DNA of 64,000 nt from assembly GCA_037179335.1 (NCBI GenBank), contig JAKZHN010000009.1, positions 310,001-374,000 of the forward strand, read 5' to 3'. How positions within the stretch are numbered: position 1 is the stretch's first letter; each line of letters starts with the position of its first letter. Shown here piece after piece: positions 20,155-28,087 of the stretch. The position numbers and the translations under genes were made by a program. The stretch comes from Cyclaneusma minus (Eukaryota; Ascomycota; Leotiomycetes; Marthamycetales; Marthamycetaceae). The notes below the pieces were generated by a model, which saw only the letters and a list, made by a program, of their open reading frames with translations, ran no database searches and was not told the origin of the DNA.

Positions 20155-20680
20155 GATCTCAGAGTCGCTTCACGATTACGAATTTTGCCATCATCTGTTT
20201 CTATGATGTCCTTTGCAATGCGTGGGTTTGCTCGGTATTCATGAATGAACTTCATGATGCGTGTAGGTGACTTCTTTCACGACGCCTTTTGTGATGCCCG
20301 TGATAATGTGGTGGTCTGATGCTTTTGCGTATGATCTCTGTTCATAGTTTCTTTTGTGACTCCTGGTCATGGTGTCTTCTGGGTGATGTCTGTCGATGTG
20401 ATATCATCTCTGTGGTATCTTGTCCGTGATGTCTGTTCCTGATGTCTCTCGTGATGCCTTTTTGCAACTCTTCTCGATATAATAAGTGCTGCCTTCTATC
20501 ATATCGAGAAACCTTCTTGATATATCAGTATCGGCTTGATATATAGATATCTGACTGGGTCATTATGCGTTAAGGAACCCCTATCCTCTTGCAGCCCAAG
20601 AGGATAAGATCATCCCTTGGACTCATCTCCTTTTCTCCTATTCCTGTCCAAAGATGCGTATTTGGGGATGAGGACCTTTT
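20155..20680. other. AT-rich, gtgatgtct-rich spacer with a hairpin
   Basis: 20260-20460 repeats variants of gtgatgtct. A perfect 9-bp stem (TCTCGATAT ... ATATCGAGA) lies near 20474-20511, followed by TTGATATAT repeats. No gene. Confidence 0.45.
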
Positions 20681-21184
20681 AAAGATGAAGGCCGTTCAAG
20701 ATGCAAATCGTAATGAGCGAATCGTCTGAATCATGATATGTGAGCCGTCTCAATGCGGATCCGCACCGCATAAAGAAGCCCCCAAACCGCCGGACCCCTG
20801 GACGAACGTAGTTCTCACAAGATCTTGGCCCGGAGAGTCGAGGCAACGACGATGATGTCGCCCAATACTCTGTTCTATCAGCAGCTCCGCACCTTTGAAT
20901 CAAATCATTCGTGACATACCTGTCTTCCATCTCTGAGCCCGTCAACTCCAACACTCCATCATCTTCTCCTCGTCTCCTGAGCCGTTCATTGCTCCTCTCC
21001 CTCTCGAAGTACATCCCCGCCTTCTTCTCGGACCCGATCTCGAACTCCACGGACTCCACGGCATCTCCAAGGGAGACACGTCTGGCGCCAGGCTAAGGCT
21101 GAGTCGACGTCTCGGCGGTTCGAATGGGATGCCAGCCTCCACCGACCCTTCTCAGGCCTGCCCAACCCCCCTGTCCATTGCCGA

Positions 21185-21697
21185 GTGGATGCAGCAGCAG
21201 CAGCATCCGTGGGACGACTGTGGCCAACTCCGTGGCATGTGGCCAGATGGGGACTATGGAAGGCACGCCGGATGTTCCTCTGCTCCTCGTTCCGCACTCG
21301 CAGGCGAGCTCATGCTCTTTGCAGCATCGTCCCTTTCAACTCGCTGCGCGAAGGGCCTCTCGTCAGACTACGCCCCTGGTCACTACAGCGCGTGCCACCC
21401 GTCCTCTCGACTGTCTCTGGTAAGCCATCCCCTGAATCCAACCCTCGTCCCTCGAGCTCCCCATCCTTTGAGCAACTGACAGGATGACTGACCACTCTTT
21501 CCACAGGCCACGTCGCGGCCAGCATCATTGATGTTGCCTCCTTGGTAGACGACGAGAAGCGTCCGTTCGTTGGCGGTCTGGATGTACTCCACGCCACTGG
21601 AGCTGCCTTGATCGACGGAACGCGAGAGATCCTGTTTGGCCCCCTCTTCCTTTCCGCCCCACATGCGAGTCGAACTCCAGCAGCCCTCCGACCATAG
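21185..21697 (+). pseudogene. two-exon coding remnant (unknown family)
   Basis: Exon-like blocks 21185-21419 and 21507-21697 join in phase across an intron with GTAAGC, a CTGAC branch at 21488 and CCACAG. The second block reads VAASIIDVASLVDDEKRPFV then GGLDVLHATGAALIDGTREI, convincing coding sequence. No ATG opens the first block, and the frame ends at 21695-21697 in the middle of Pro/Ala-rich sequence. The next block starts in another frame without a usable intron. I read it as a piece of a broken gene. Confidence 0.45.
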
Positions 21698-22130
21698 AAC
21701 CCGACTCGAAGGGATACAATCGAGCCCCTTGTGGCAAGCCCACCGAGGATCGGGTCTTTCACTTCGAATCGAACGAACAACGAGGGAACTCCACGATTCG
21801 AACGCCTCGACAAGATGACGCGAAGAAAGTCGTCCCAGAACTGGACGAGAATGGCGAGGTGGTTGTGAAGGCCAAGAGAGTCGCGAAGAAAGGAAAGGCC
21901 AATCCCAATGGCCTGACTCCTGGTGTGACCCCATTCCCTGATCATCCTCTTCCGACCGCTGAGGCCTGTGAGGAGGTTAACCGCCTACTCGAATCCGTCC
22001 ACGGAAGGTGGACATCCCTGAGAAACCCCAAGCCCCCAGTCTTGAAGTGACTGGCTGCGGAAATGTCCCTCCAGCTCCGGAGAACCACCAGCTCCCGAGG
22101 CGCCCACTGGCATCGCATCTCGTGAACTCA
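21697..22130 (+). pseudogene. remnant resembling the N-terminus of a fungal HhH-GPD DNA glycosylase
   Basis: The frame is open to the stop at 22048-22050 and reads a Lys-rich tail (VVVKAKRVAKKGKANPNGLT), then PGVTPFPDHPLPTAEACEEV and NRLLESVHG. A one-base loss near 22010 shifts the frame; the next frame continues VDIPEKPQAPSLEVTGCGNVP. The order PxPxHPLPTxExCxEVNRLL..VHG, P(S/T)LxVTGCGxVP is what I remember of the region before the helix-hairpin-helix core of fungal endonuclease III-like glycosylases. The catalytic core is absent downstream. The motif match is from memory, so the family call is tentative; that the gene is broken is clear. Confidence 0.4.
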
Positions 22131-22135
22131 CTCGG

Positions 22136-22475
22136 ATGCACAAGTCAAAAGGCGGTTACCCTGGTGAGGTTTTGACCGACCACTGGGCCACAAACTGGGT
22201 AAGTCAGCTCTGAAAGCGATTAAGATTGTTCCTGGAAAGATTACTCACTGACGATTTGCAGGGCACGCCTTACAAGTACGGCGTGGTTGTCGACTCGATT
22301 CTCGGAGGCGTTCACTGATGCCGACCCGGTCATCATCAAGGCGCTCAAGCGTTTGGCATGGGCTGGAAAGCACGCCACTAAGTTGTCTGCCGTCGAGTTC
22401 GAGAGCTCCTTCCAACCTGTGGGATCCAGTACATGGCGCGCCTCGAGAAGATCGATCTGACCGCGCGGTCTTGAT
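22136..22475 (+). pseudogene. exon-like blocks around a 63-bp intron, unknown family
   Basis: The block before 22198 (MHKSKGGYPGEVLTDHWATNW) joins to 22262 (GTPYKYGVVVDS) over the intron 22199-22261 (GTAAGTCAGCTC ... TTTGCAG). The next frame, reached only by a frameshift, reads FTDADPVIIKALKRLAWAGK followed by HATKLSAVEFESSF. The sequence around the donor recurs at 23410-23450. Confidence 0.4.
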
Positions 22476-22862
22476 GGGCTCCGGTGGTTTCTGACGCCCA
22501 CAATCCTTCTGGGAACAGCGAATCGGTACAAGTCCTGAAGCGCGAGTGCATCGAGTGCTCCTGCTGCTTCCTCGCCTGAAGCAACCACCCCGAATCTGAA
22601 AGCTCCGAGCCCATCCTCGAGTGCGAACACTCACCATTCAATTTCTGGGGCGCAAACTGTCCTTGCATCGAAGCCGAACTCGAAGGCCGCCCCAAGCTCA
22701 AGTCAACCCTTCTACAAACCTACCGCTGCTGCGTGTGGTTCGCCTTCTCCGTTCGCCTCAGCAGTAGGCGTACCAATATCCGATTGCTAACGCCCAGCAG
22801 CAAGCCGATCCGTATCGCGCCGGCACCGCTGGCATGAATGGTTCGCCGGCGGCCCAAGGTAT

Positions 22863-23050
22863 GTGTTCCTGGATCCGGAGCTCCCGCCTCCTCTTGTGGA
22901 ACGCCTAGTCTCAGAGTCGCCAGCCGATGCCCTCCTGACTCTCGAGGATTCGACTCCGGTTTCCCTGCTGAGAAAAGCCAGCCAATGGGCTGCGCAAGGA
23001 GTAAGTCATCCCTAGAAAACGTACAAGAGATCACTCACTGACGATTGCAG
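22863..23050 (+). pseudogene. exon remnant with intact 3' splice donor
   Basis: 22863-23000 reads VFLDPELPPPLVERLVSESP then ADALLTLEDSTPVSLLRKAS and ends at GGA|GTAAGT. The intron 23001-23050 ends ACTCACTGACGATTGCAG, very like the intron end at 22261. No family recognised. Confidence 0.4.
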
Positions 23051-23051
23051 T

Positions 23052-23369
23052 GTCGACAGCCGCCACCCTCCTCGCCATCCGTCCAGCGACGCGTCATGTC
23101 TCCGGATAGTCCCATTTCCGGGATCTTGGAAAGCCCACCTCTCCGGTGCTCGCTTCGTCAACTGCGCACTCAGCAACGCCGATTTCAAGTTGACCAAAGC
23201 CGTCCAGAGCTGTTTCGAGAATTCTGCCCTCGCGAATGCGGATCTTCGCCACGGCGATTTCAGTGGTTCTTTTTTTCAGCGTGCCCGTTTCACAGAACCT
23301 TACGCCCGCCCGCCCACCTCCAATTCCAGAGTCCCCGTCCGCAGACACTCACGAACGCGACTCGCCTGA
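23052..23369 (+). pseudogene. pentapeptide-repeat protein remnant
   Basis: The frame 23052-23369 is open for 105 codons without an ATG. From 23145 it shows ten consecutive five-residue units with Phe, Leu or Ala at the fourth place: GARFV NCALS NADFK LTKAV, QSCFE NSALA NADLR, HGDFS GSFFQ RARFT. This is the pentapeptide-repeat pattern, which builds a right-handed square beta-helix. The upstream exon, joined at 23050, enters in a different frame, so a frameshift separates them. Such repeats are common in bacteria and uncommon in ascomycetes. The stretch after the repeat is Pro/Arg-rich and probably out of frame. The motif pattern is clear; whether it is expressed is doubtful. Confidence 0.55.
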
Positions 23370-23409
23370 GCGTTCCTTGGAGACCCGAACTTCTCCTTTC
23401 CCAGGACGA

Positions 23410-23732
23410 ACCTGGCCAGCCACCGGGCCACGAACTGGGTAAGTCAGCTCCAACAACATCGATTGACCACTCACCGATGAAAGATTTGTAGCGTTCATCA
23501 GCTAATCCTTCTTTCTCAGGACGAGCATCTTGCGCCCCCGTATCCAGGTCCTTGATGACTCCGCGGAACTTGGTTCCAGGAGCACATTGCCCACCTTGAA
23601 GACGAGCTCAGCCACACAATTGAACGATGTAGCGAGGCACTTGCAATTGCGCGAGCCCAGGTCAGTACCATGGGTGTCGAGATTTCGGAGCTGCAGCGAC
23701 GCCACGATGAACGCGGCCAGGCCTTGGACTGA
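23410..23732 (+). pseudogene. exon/intron junction copy and coiled-coil remnant
   Basis: The junction at 23439 (...CCACGAACTGG|GTAAGTCAGCTCC) repeats that at 22199. The intron would end at 23491. From 23577 one frame reads QEHIAHLEDELSHTIERCSE then ALAIARAQVSTMGVEISELQ and a stop at 23730. Heptad spacing of Leu/Ile and the Glu/Arg content suggest a coiled coil. No start codon in phase. Confidence 0.45.
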
Positions 23733-23733
23733 G

Positions 23734-24282
23734 ATGAACGGCATCGGTAGAAGCAAGACGCGTCTCCGAGCCGCTGCTCTTGAAGACTCGGACGAGGAGT
23801 CATCGGATGACGATGACTTGGGTTTCGAGGCTTCCTCGTCGAAACCAGCCGCATCGAAGAAGGCTCCGACCAGAAAGGCCCCGACCGGCAAGGCCAAAGC
23901 TCCGATGAGGCTGAGGAAGGTTCGGGTCGCCGCCAAAGTTCGGTATCTGGGGGACCAGGTAAAATGCGTGAAGCTCCTGAATGGAAAGGGTTCCAAAGTC
24001 GAGGATGGAATATATCGGGTCGTGATCGCAGGACCAAAGGGACTTGCAACGCTGATCAACTTGGTTGGGAAGTTGGAAGGCACGAGGAAGCCATGTCGAC
24101 TCGTACATCTGCTACCAAGGACTCGACGTTGCCGCCGTCAAGATCCTCACTTCCACGGGTTTAGGTGGAGTTCGTGCGAGGGACGAAACGGTGTGGAGGA
24201 CTTGGTTGTGTTTGAGTTCTGGCAGTGTGTAGAAATGAAGACTCTTCTTCCCGAACCCCGCTCTGATGTGAATTTGATGTGA
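23734..24282 (+). CDS. hypothetical acidic/basic protein, 182 residues
   Basis: The ATG at 23734 follows the coiled-coil stop within one base. The product has an acidic patch (EDSDEESSDDDDLGFE, about residues 20-35), then Lys/Ala/Pro repeats (KKAPTRKAPTGKAKAP), then VRYLGDQVKCVKLLNGKGSK and GIYRVVIAGPKGLATLINLV. Acidic plus Lys-rich tracts are usual in nuclear proteins. The last 60 residues look out of frame (Arg/His/Cys-rich), so the 3' part is probably shifted. It may be the tail of the coiled-coil remnant. Confidence 0.35.
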   Translation: MNGIGRSKTRLRAAALEDSDEESSDDDDLGFEASSSKPAASKKAPTRKAPTGKAKAPMRLRKVRVAAKVRYLGDQVKCVKLLNGKGSKVEDGIYRVVIAGPKGLATLINLVGKLEGTRKPCRLVHLLPRTRRCRRQDPHFHGFRWSSCEGRNGVEDLVVFEFWQCVEMKTLLPEPRSDVNLM

Positions 24283-25430
24283 CTTCATGTGACTCAATGT
24301 GGACTTGAATGTTTTTAGACAGCTAGGAGCTCGTGGTTTCGTGAATGCTTCGTGGACATAAGCGACTCAGTGAAGATTCATGTTTGGGTTCTTCGCCAAT
24401 TGCGAGTTCCCTGGCAGTTTGATGGGTTGAAGAAGCTTGCAGGATCTACGATGATGTTGCGAGTGAGCCCGCCTGCGATGAAAGACTCAGGGGTCGTAAC
24501 ACATATGGTGGATTCTGAGATCGAATGACTTGGATGACTCGAAGTTGAGACTTGACACCTTCATGCTTGCGTGCTGTAACATCGCCGGCTTCACTTGAGA
24601 GCTTCAATTGACATCGTCACGTCGTTTCGGCCAACTGTCCCCTTCTTTTGTGGTTTCTCTTCCGCCCTTGCGATTGAAGATCCAAAGCCATCTCAACAGT
24701 ACACTTCCAAAAGACGTCCCCAACAGTTCATGATTCCCCATAGCTTGCGGCATTGGATGATACCAGTCATACGCTTCATGTGGTGGAGGACTTGGAAAGT
24801 ACTATGCCTTCTGCAGCGCCTCATGTCCACAATTGAGTGTTCCGCCTCCTATGCGATCTCTCCGGTTCCCTTGGATGATGTGATCTCCCCTGTCTCCCCC
24901 ACTGACTGTGCTTTGTCTACCGCATGTTGTGACTTGTATCTTCCTTGTCACTGCTCTTTCTCTGTGACAAAGACTCTGAGTGACTCCTCTGAACGTGTGA
25001 ATGTACTCGTAACCAAGAACCGTAGAGTGTGAGTCTATGATTCTGAAGCCCTTGGTATTCTGGAATCTGGCAGCGCCAAGCTCACAACCTCCGTCCGTAT
25101 CTTCAACTTGGTCGCACCAGTACTGCTCAGGATTGCCGGATCAGTCCCATAGAATTCGAGTTCTGGTTCTTCGGAGCCACAGCCTGCTGCAAACACGACG
25201 TCCCCAAACCGTCATCAGCGACATGGCCAACATCGCTCCTCCTCGCCCTTCAATTGTCCAGATCATCTTCCCGTGTCTCGGAACTTCGTCTCAAATCGAG
25301 GGCAGCCACTTCGGTACAGGATCCGCGATCTGTTCGATTTCTTCTTCGCGAGCTGACACCTGGACTAGCTACGAAAGGCGGCGCAATCTGCGTCCTCGAG
25401 CACTCCAAGACCTGATCTACAACACCATCC
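24283..25430. other. no gene recognised
   Basis: Open frames (24595-25032 and 25037-25525) have atypical composition and no motif. 24290-24600 is rich in gtgact/tgacttg words. Confidence 0.35.
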
Positions 25431-25434
25431 AGCA

Positions 25435-25640
25435 TCGCCTTCCCTTTCTCTGCCAACAAGACACGAAACGACCTTCGCTTTCTCTCTCCAGCACTCGACA
25501 GCACCGAACGCCGCCGGCGCCATGATCCATGGTCGAAGAAGGTCTCGAGCGCCGATTGAGCGTGGCTGTTCGCCATCAATTCGAGGTGAGGAGTCTCTGT
25601 GACGGCATGTGAGGAGATGATAGCTGACCACGTTTGGCAA
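25435..25640 (+). pseudogene. exon remnant with downstream intron-like sequence
   Basis: One frame reads IAFPFSANKTRNDLRFLSPA then LDSTERRRRHDPWSKKVSSA and a stop at about 25557. Downstream, gaGTGAGG ... ACCATAG (about 25583-25648) is a good intron candidate. Unknown family. Confidence 0.35.
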
Positions 25641-25812
25641 CCATAGGGAACAACAACAACAACTTCGGAGGCAATGGATTCAGCGGAAGCAGAGGATGGA
25701 AACAACGGGTACAATGAAGACTTCCCTCCTCAGCCCAACAATCCTGGCTAGGACGCGCCTCCTCAGCAATCTCCTGCCCAGTACGGAGGCCAGCAAATGG
25801 GATATGGCGTCC

Positions 25813-25870
25813 TATAAAGGCAGCACGATCTCCTCCCTCGAGCTCTCCAAGACTTCTTTCCTTCGAACAG
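25813..25870 (+). promoter_or_regulatory. core promoter-like repeat, copy A (TATAAAGG)
   Basis: TATAAAGGCAGCACGATCTC followed by CTCGAGCTCTCCAAGAC is nearly the same as copy B at 26352. Each TATA box precedes coding-like sequence by about 100-150 bp. Confidence 0.5.
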
Positions 25871-25960
25871 TCGATCACGCCATCCGACCTCGCACTGTCT
25901 TCCGGAGCTCCCATTGTCAGCCCGAAGACCAGTCCGAGTCAGCTCCCTCCCAACAAGCTT

Positions 25961-26323
25961 GTGAAGCGCACAGCTTCCGGTAGGAGACCCAGTGGCAGCC
26001 GAGTTAGCGGCAAGGCCGTCACTCAACACATGAACAAGATTCGTGCCACGAACTTGAAGGCCGGCGCTGCCATTCCTCCCATCGCTGGTATGGCGGGTCA
26101 TGGATCGCGAGAGATTCGCATTGTCGAGAGGAGCTTCCACAGGAAGCAGGGTACCAACACTGAGGAGGCCAGCCACCCACGCTTCTGCGATCTGCTGTCG
26201 TCCTCCTCGTCGTCCGTCGACGAAGCTCTGCAGACACGACGATGTGTTGGGCGCACCGATGTGTTGGGCGCACCGATGCTCATGAGACTCGATGTCCAGC
26301 AGCATGTCCCGACGGCGAGGTGA
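25961..26323 (+). pseudogene. basic protein remnant, 120 codons
   Basis: The frame reads KRTASGRRPSGSRVSGKAVT then QHMNKIRATNLKAGAAIPPI and GMAGHGSREIRIVERSFHRK. It runs into a 17-bp tandem duplication (26240-26273), after which the reading loses coding character. Arg/Lys-rich start. Could be a short real gene disturbed by the duplication; no family recognised. Confidence 0.4.
26240..26273 (+). repeat. 17-bp tandem duplication
   Basis: CGATGTGTTGGGCGCAC occurs twice with no mismatch. The same unit size as the duplication that breaks the 2EXR gene at 2622. Confidence 0.9.
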
Positions 26324-26351
26324 AGGTCCCCAGGGGTGCCTCCTCGCTGCT

Positions 26352-26410
26352 TATAAAAGGCAGCAGGATCTCCACCCTTGAGCTCTCCAAGACCACTTTC
26401 GTTCGTACAT
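26352..26410 (+). promoter_or_regulatory. core promoter-like repeat, copy B (TATAAAAGG)
   Basis: TATAAAAGGCAGCAGGATCT followed by TTGAGCTCTCCAAGACCACT. It lies 75 bp before the first ATG of the SANT-like frame (26427), the right distance for its promoter. Confidence 0.55.
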
Positions 26411-26426
26411 CTTTCTATGGTCGAGA

Positions 26427-27060
26427 ATGGGTGGGCTCACTCATCCCACTGGCCAGAACACAAAGATGACCAAGAAGACTATTGGTGCCAATGATCCAGA
26501 GAACATCGCGATTGTCAACATGGTCGAGAACGACCATATGAAATGGCAGCAAATTGCTGATGCGCTCAATGAAGACCGTGTCACTCGTGGTCTGAAGCCG
26601 GAATTCTCGGCAAACGGTGTTCACAATCTGTACAACCGTACCGCCCCGTCCTCTTTGCTGCCGAGGGCAAAAAGTGGGTCGATATCGATCAAGGACCGAA
26701 AATCGCGTCTCCAAGCCAATATTTGGACGCCCGAAAACGAACTGCTTCTCGCAAACGGTGTCCACAACCGCTACAACCGCACTGCCCCCATCCTCTTTGA
26801 TGCCCAGGGCAAGGAGTGGGTGTCGATCAAGGACCGAAAGACGCGTCTCCAGGTCAACATTTGGACACCTGAGAATGAACTGCTTCTCGTGGAGATCGAG
26901 AAGGTCGCTACGGAGAAGTGGGATCGTCTGGCAAGAAGGCTGCCGCCGCCAAGAAGGTCGTGGCTGAGAGCTCCGACGGTGATATCGACATGGACGCTGC
27001 AACCGCCGTCAAGGTCAACGGCAAGGCCAAGAAGGCTGCCGTCAGTCAGCAAGAATGTCG
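26427..27060 (+). pseudogene. SANT/Myb-like DNA-binding protein with internal tandem duplication and frameshift
   Basis: ATGs at 26427 and 26466 open a frame reading ENIAIVNMVENDHMKWQQIA then DALNEDRVTRGLKPEFSANG and VHN.YNRTAP, a Myb/SANT-like helix pattern of lineage-specific fungal regulators. The unit from ANGVHN through SIKDRK to WTPENELLL is present twice (26610-26750 and 26751-26888). The second copy continues VEIEKVATEKWDRLA. A one-base slip near 26930 then moves the Lys-rich tail (KKAAAAKKVVAESSDGDIDM) to another frame. Without the slip the protein would be a short nuclear factor with a basic tail. The first repeat copy has diverged more (SSLLPRAKSGS for ILFDAQGKEW). DNA binding is inferred from pattern only. 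Confidence 0.5.
26610..26888 (+). repeat. tandem duplication, 141 and 138 bp
   Basis: Adjacent units begin gcaaacggtgt and end gaactgcttctc. They differ at perhaps one base in six and by three bases in length, so the event is older than the 17- and 72-bp duplications. Confidence 0.85.
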
Positions 27061-27359
27061 TCGAGGATGCTCTCGACGGCAGTCAGCATGGTTCGATGGC
27101 GAGCTTCGACGGCAAGCTTCGATGCACCAGTGCCGCAAACACGGTTGATTGCTCGACCAGACCATCTTGGCCGACCAAGTCAACGATGAGAGATCCAGGG
27201 CTCGCAACCGTGGAGCTAGGTCTGCCGCAGTCACCAAGAAGAAGGCTGCACCCAACGAAGTCGATGGATTGCCTCCCCCACGAGATGCCATATCCGACCA
27301 ATTCCCTGCTTGAAGAACGGAAGGCCGAGAATCAGCAGCCAAGGCCACATCCAAATGGT

Positions 27360-28087
27360 CGCTGAGCATGGGTCATCCGATGACTGGTCTTGCGGTTCGA
27401 AAAGTCCAGGTGGATTCAACCACGGCAGGTCCATCTGGAACGACATGAATGGCGCCAGGCCCAACGACACTGCAAGCTTTCCGACGTCGACGACTTGGGC
27501 CGCCGCAACGGACCTGGTGTTCCCCGTGGCAGTGGCTATGACCTGCGGCGCGGATCCAATGCTCGTATGAGCGCGCCCGCAAGAACATCCACTGGCCGAA
27601 GTTTCTTCGTAGGGCGCAGTCGAAGAGACTTCGACCCGGTACCATTGTCGCGATCACGCCGGAACGCGATATGTTTCGCAAAGTCTGCAAGATTGCATGT
27701 TGTGGCCGCGCCTGGGATGCGCGTGTCGACGCATCAAGTTCGAGGAACTGCAAGAGAGCGATGGACAACCAAGGCGTAACGATGGAGAAGAGCCTTGACC
27801 TGGCCTTTAAACACGGTATTCTGAAGACTGACGACCTGGTCGAGATGAGTCTCTTTACGAAAGAGCAAGCTGACTCACTGGTCGAAGAAGGTTGGGCCAC
27901 GACCGCCTTCGAATTCTCCGCCAATGACACTCGTTGTGAGTGGCTTGAAGGCGTTGGTCAGCTCAAGAAGTCGGAGTCGAAGTCGAAGTGCCCCACGACC
28001 CGTGCCTTCGCCGAAGAAGAGTATGATGAGTCTGTCTTGTGGGAGGAATTGCAAGGATTTCTGTACAGCAGCCAGGGGTTGGTGTAG
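27360..28087 (+). pseudogene. overlapping coding remnants, including a 101-codon acidic tail
   Basis: 27360-27570 and 27480-27660 carry two different readable frames, the second Arg/Gly-rich (GRRNGPGVPRGSGYDLRRGS). From the ATG at 27782 one frame runs to 28087: MEKSLDLAFKHGILKTDDLV, SLFTKEQADSLVEEGW, then EEEYDESVLWEELQGFL. This last frame looks intact and could be a 3' exon or small gene. No family recognised. Confidence 0.4.
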
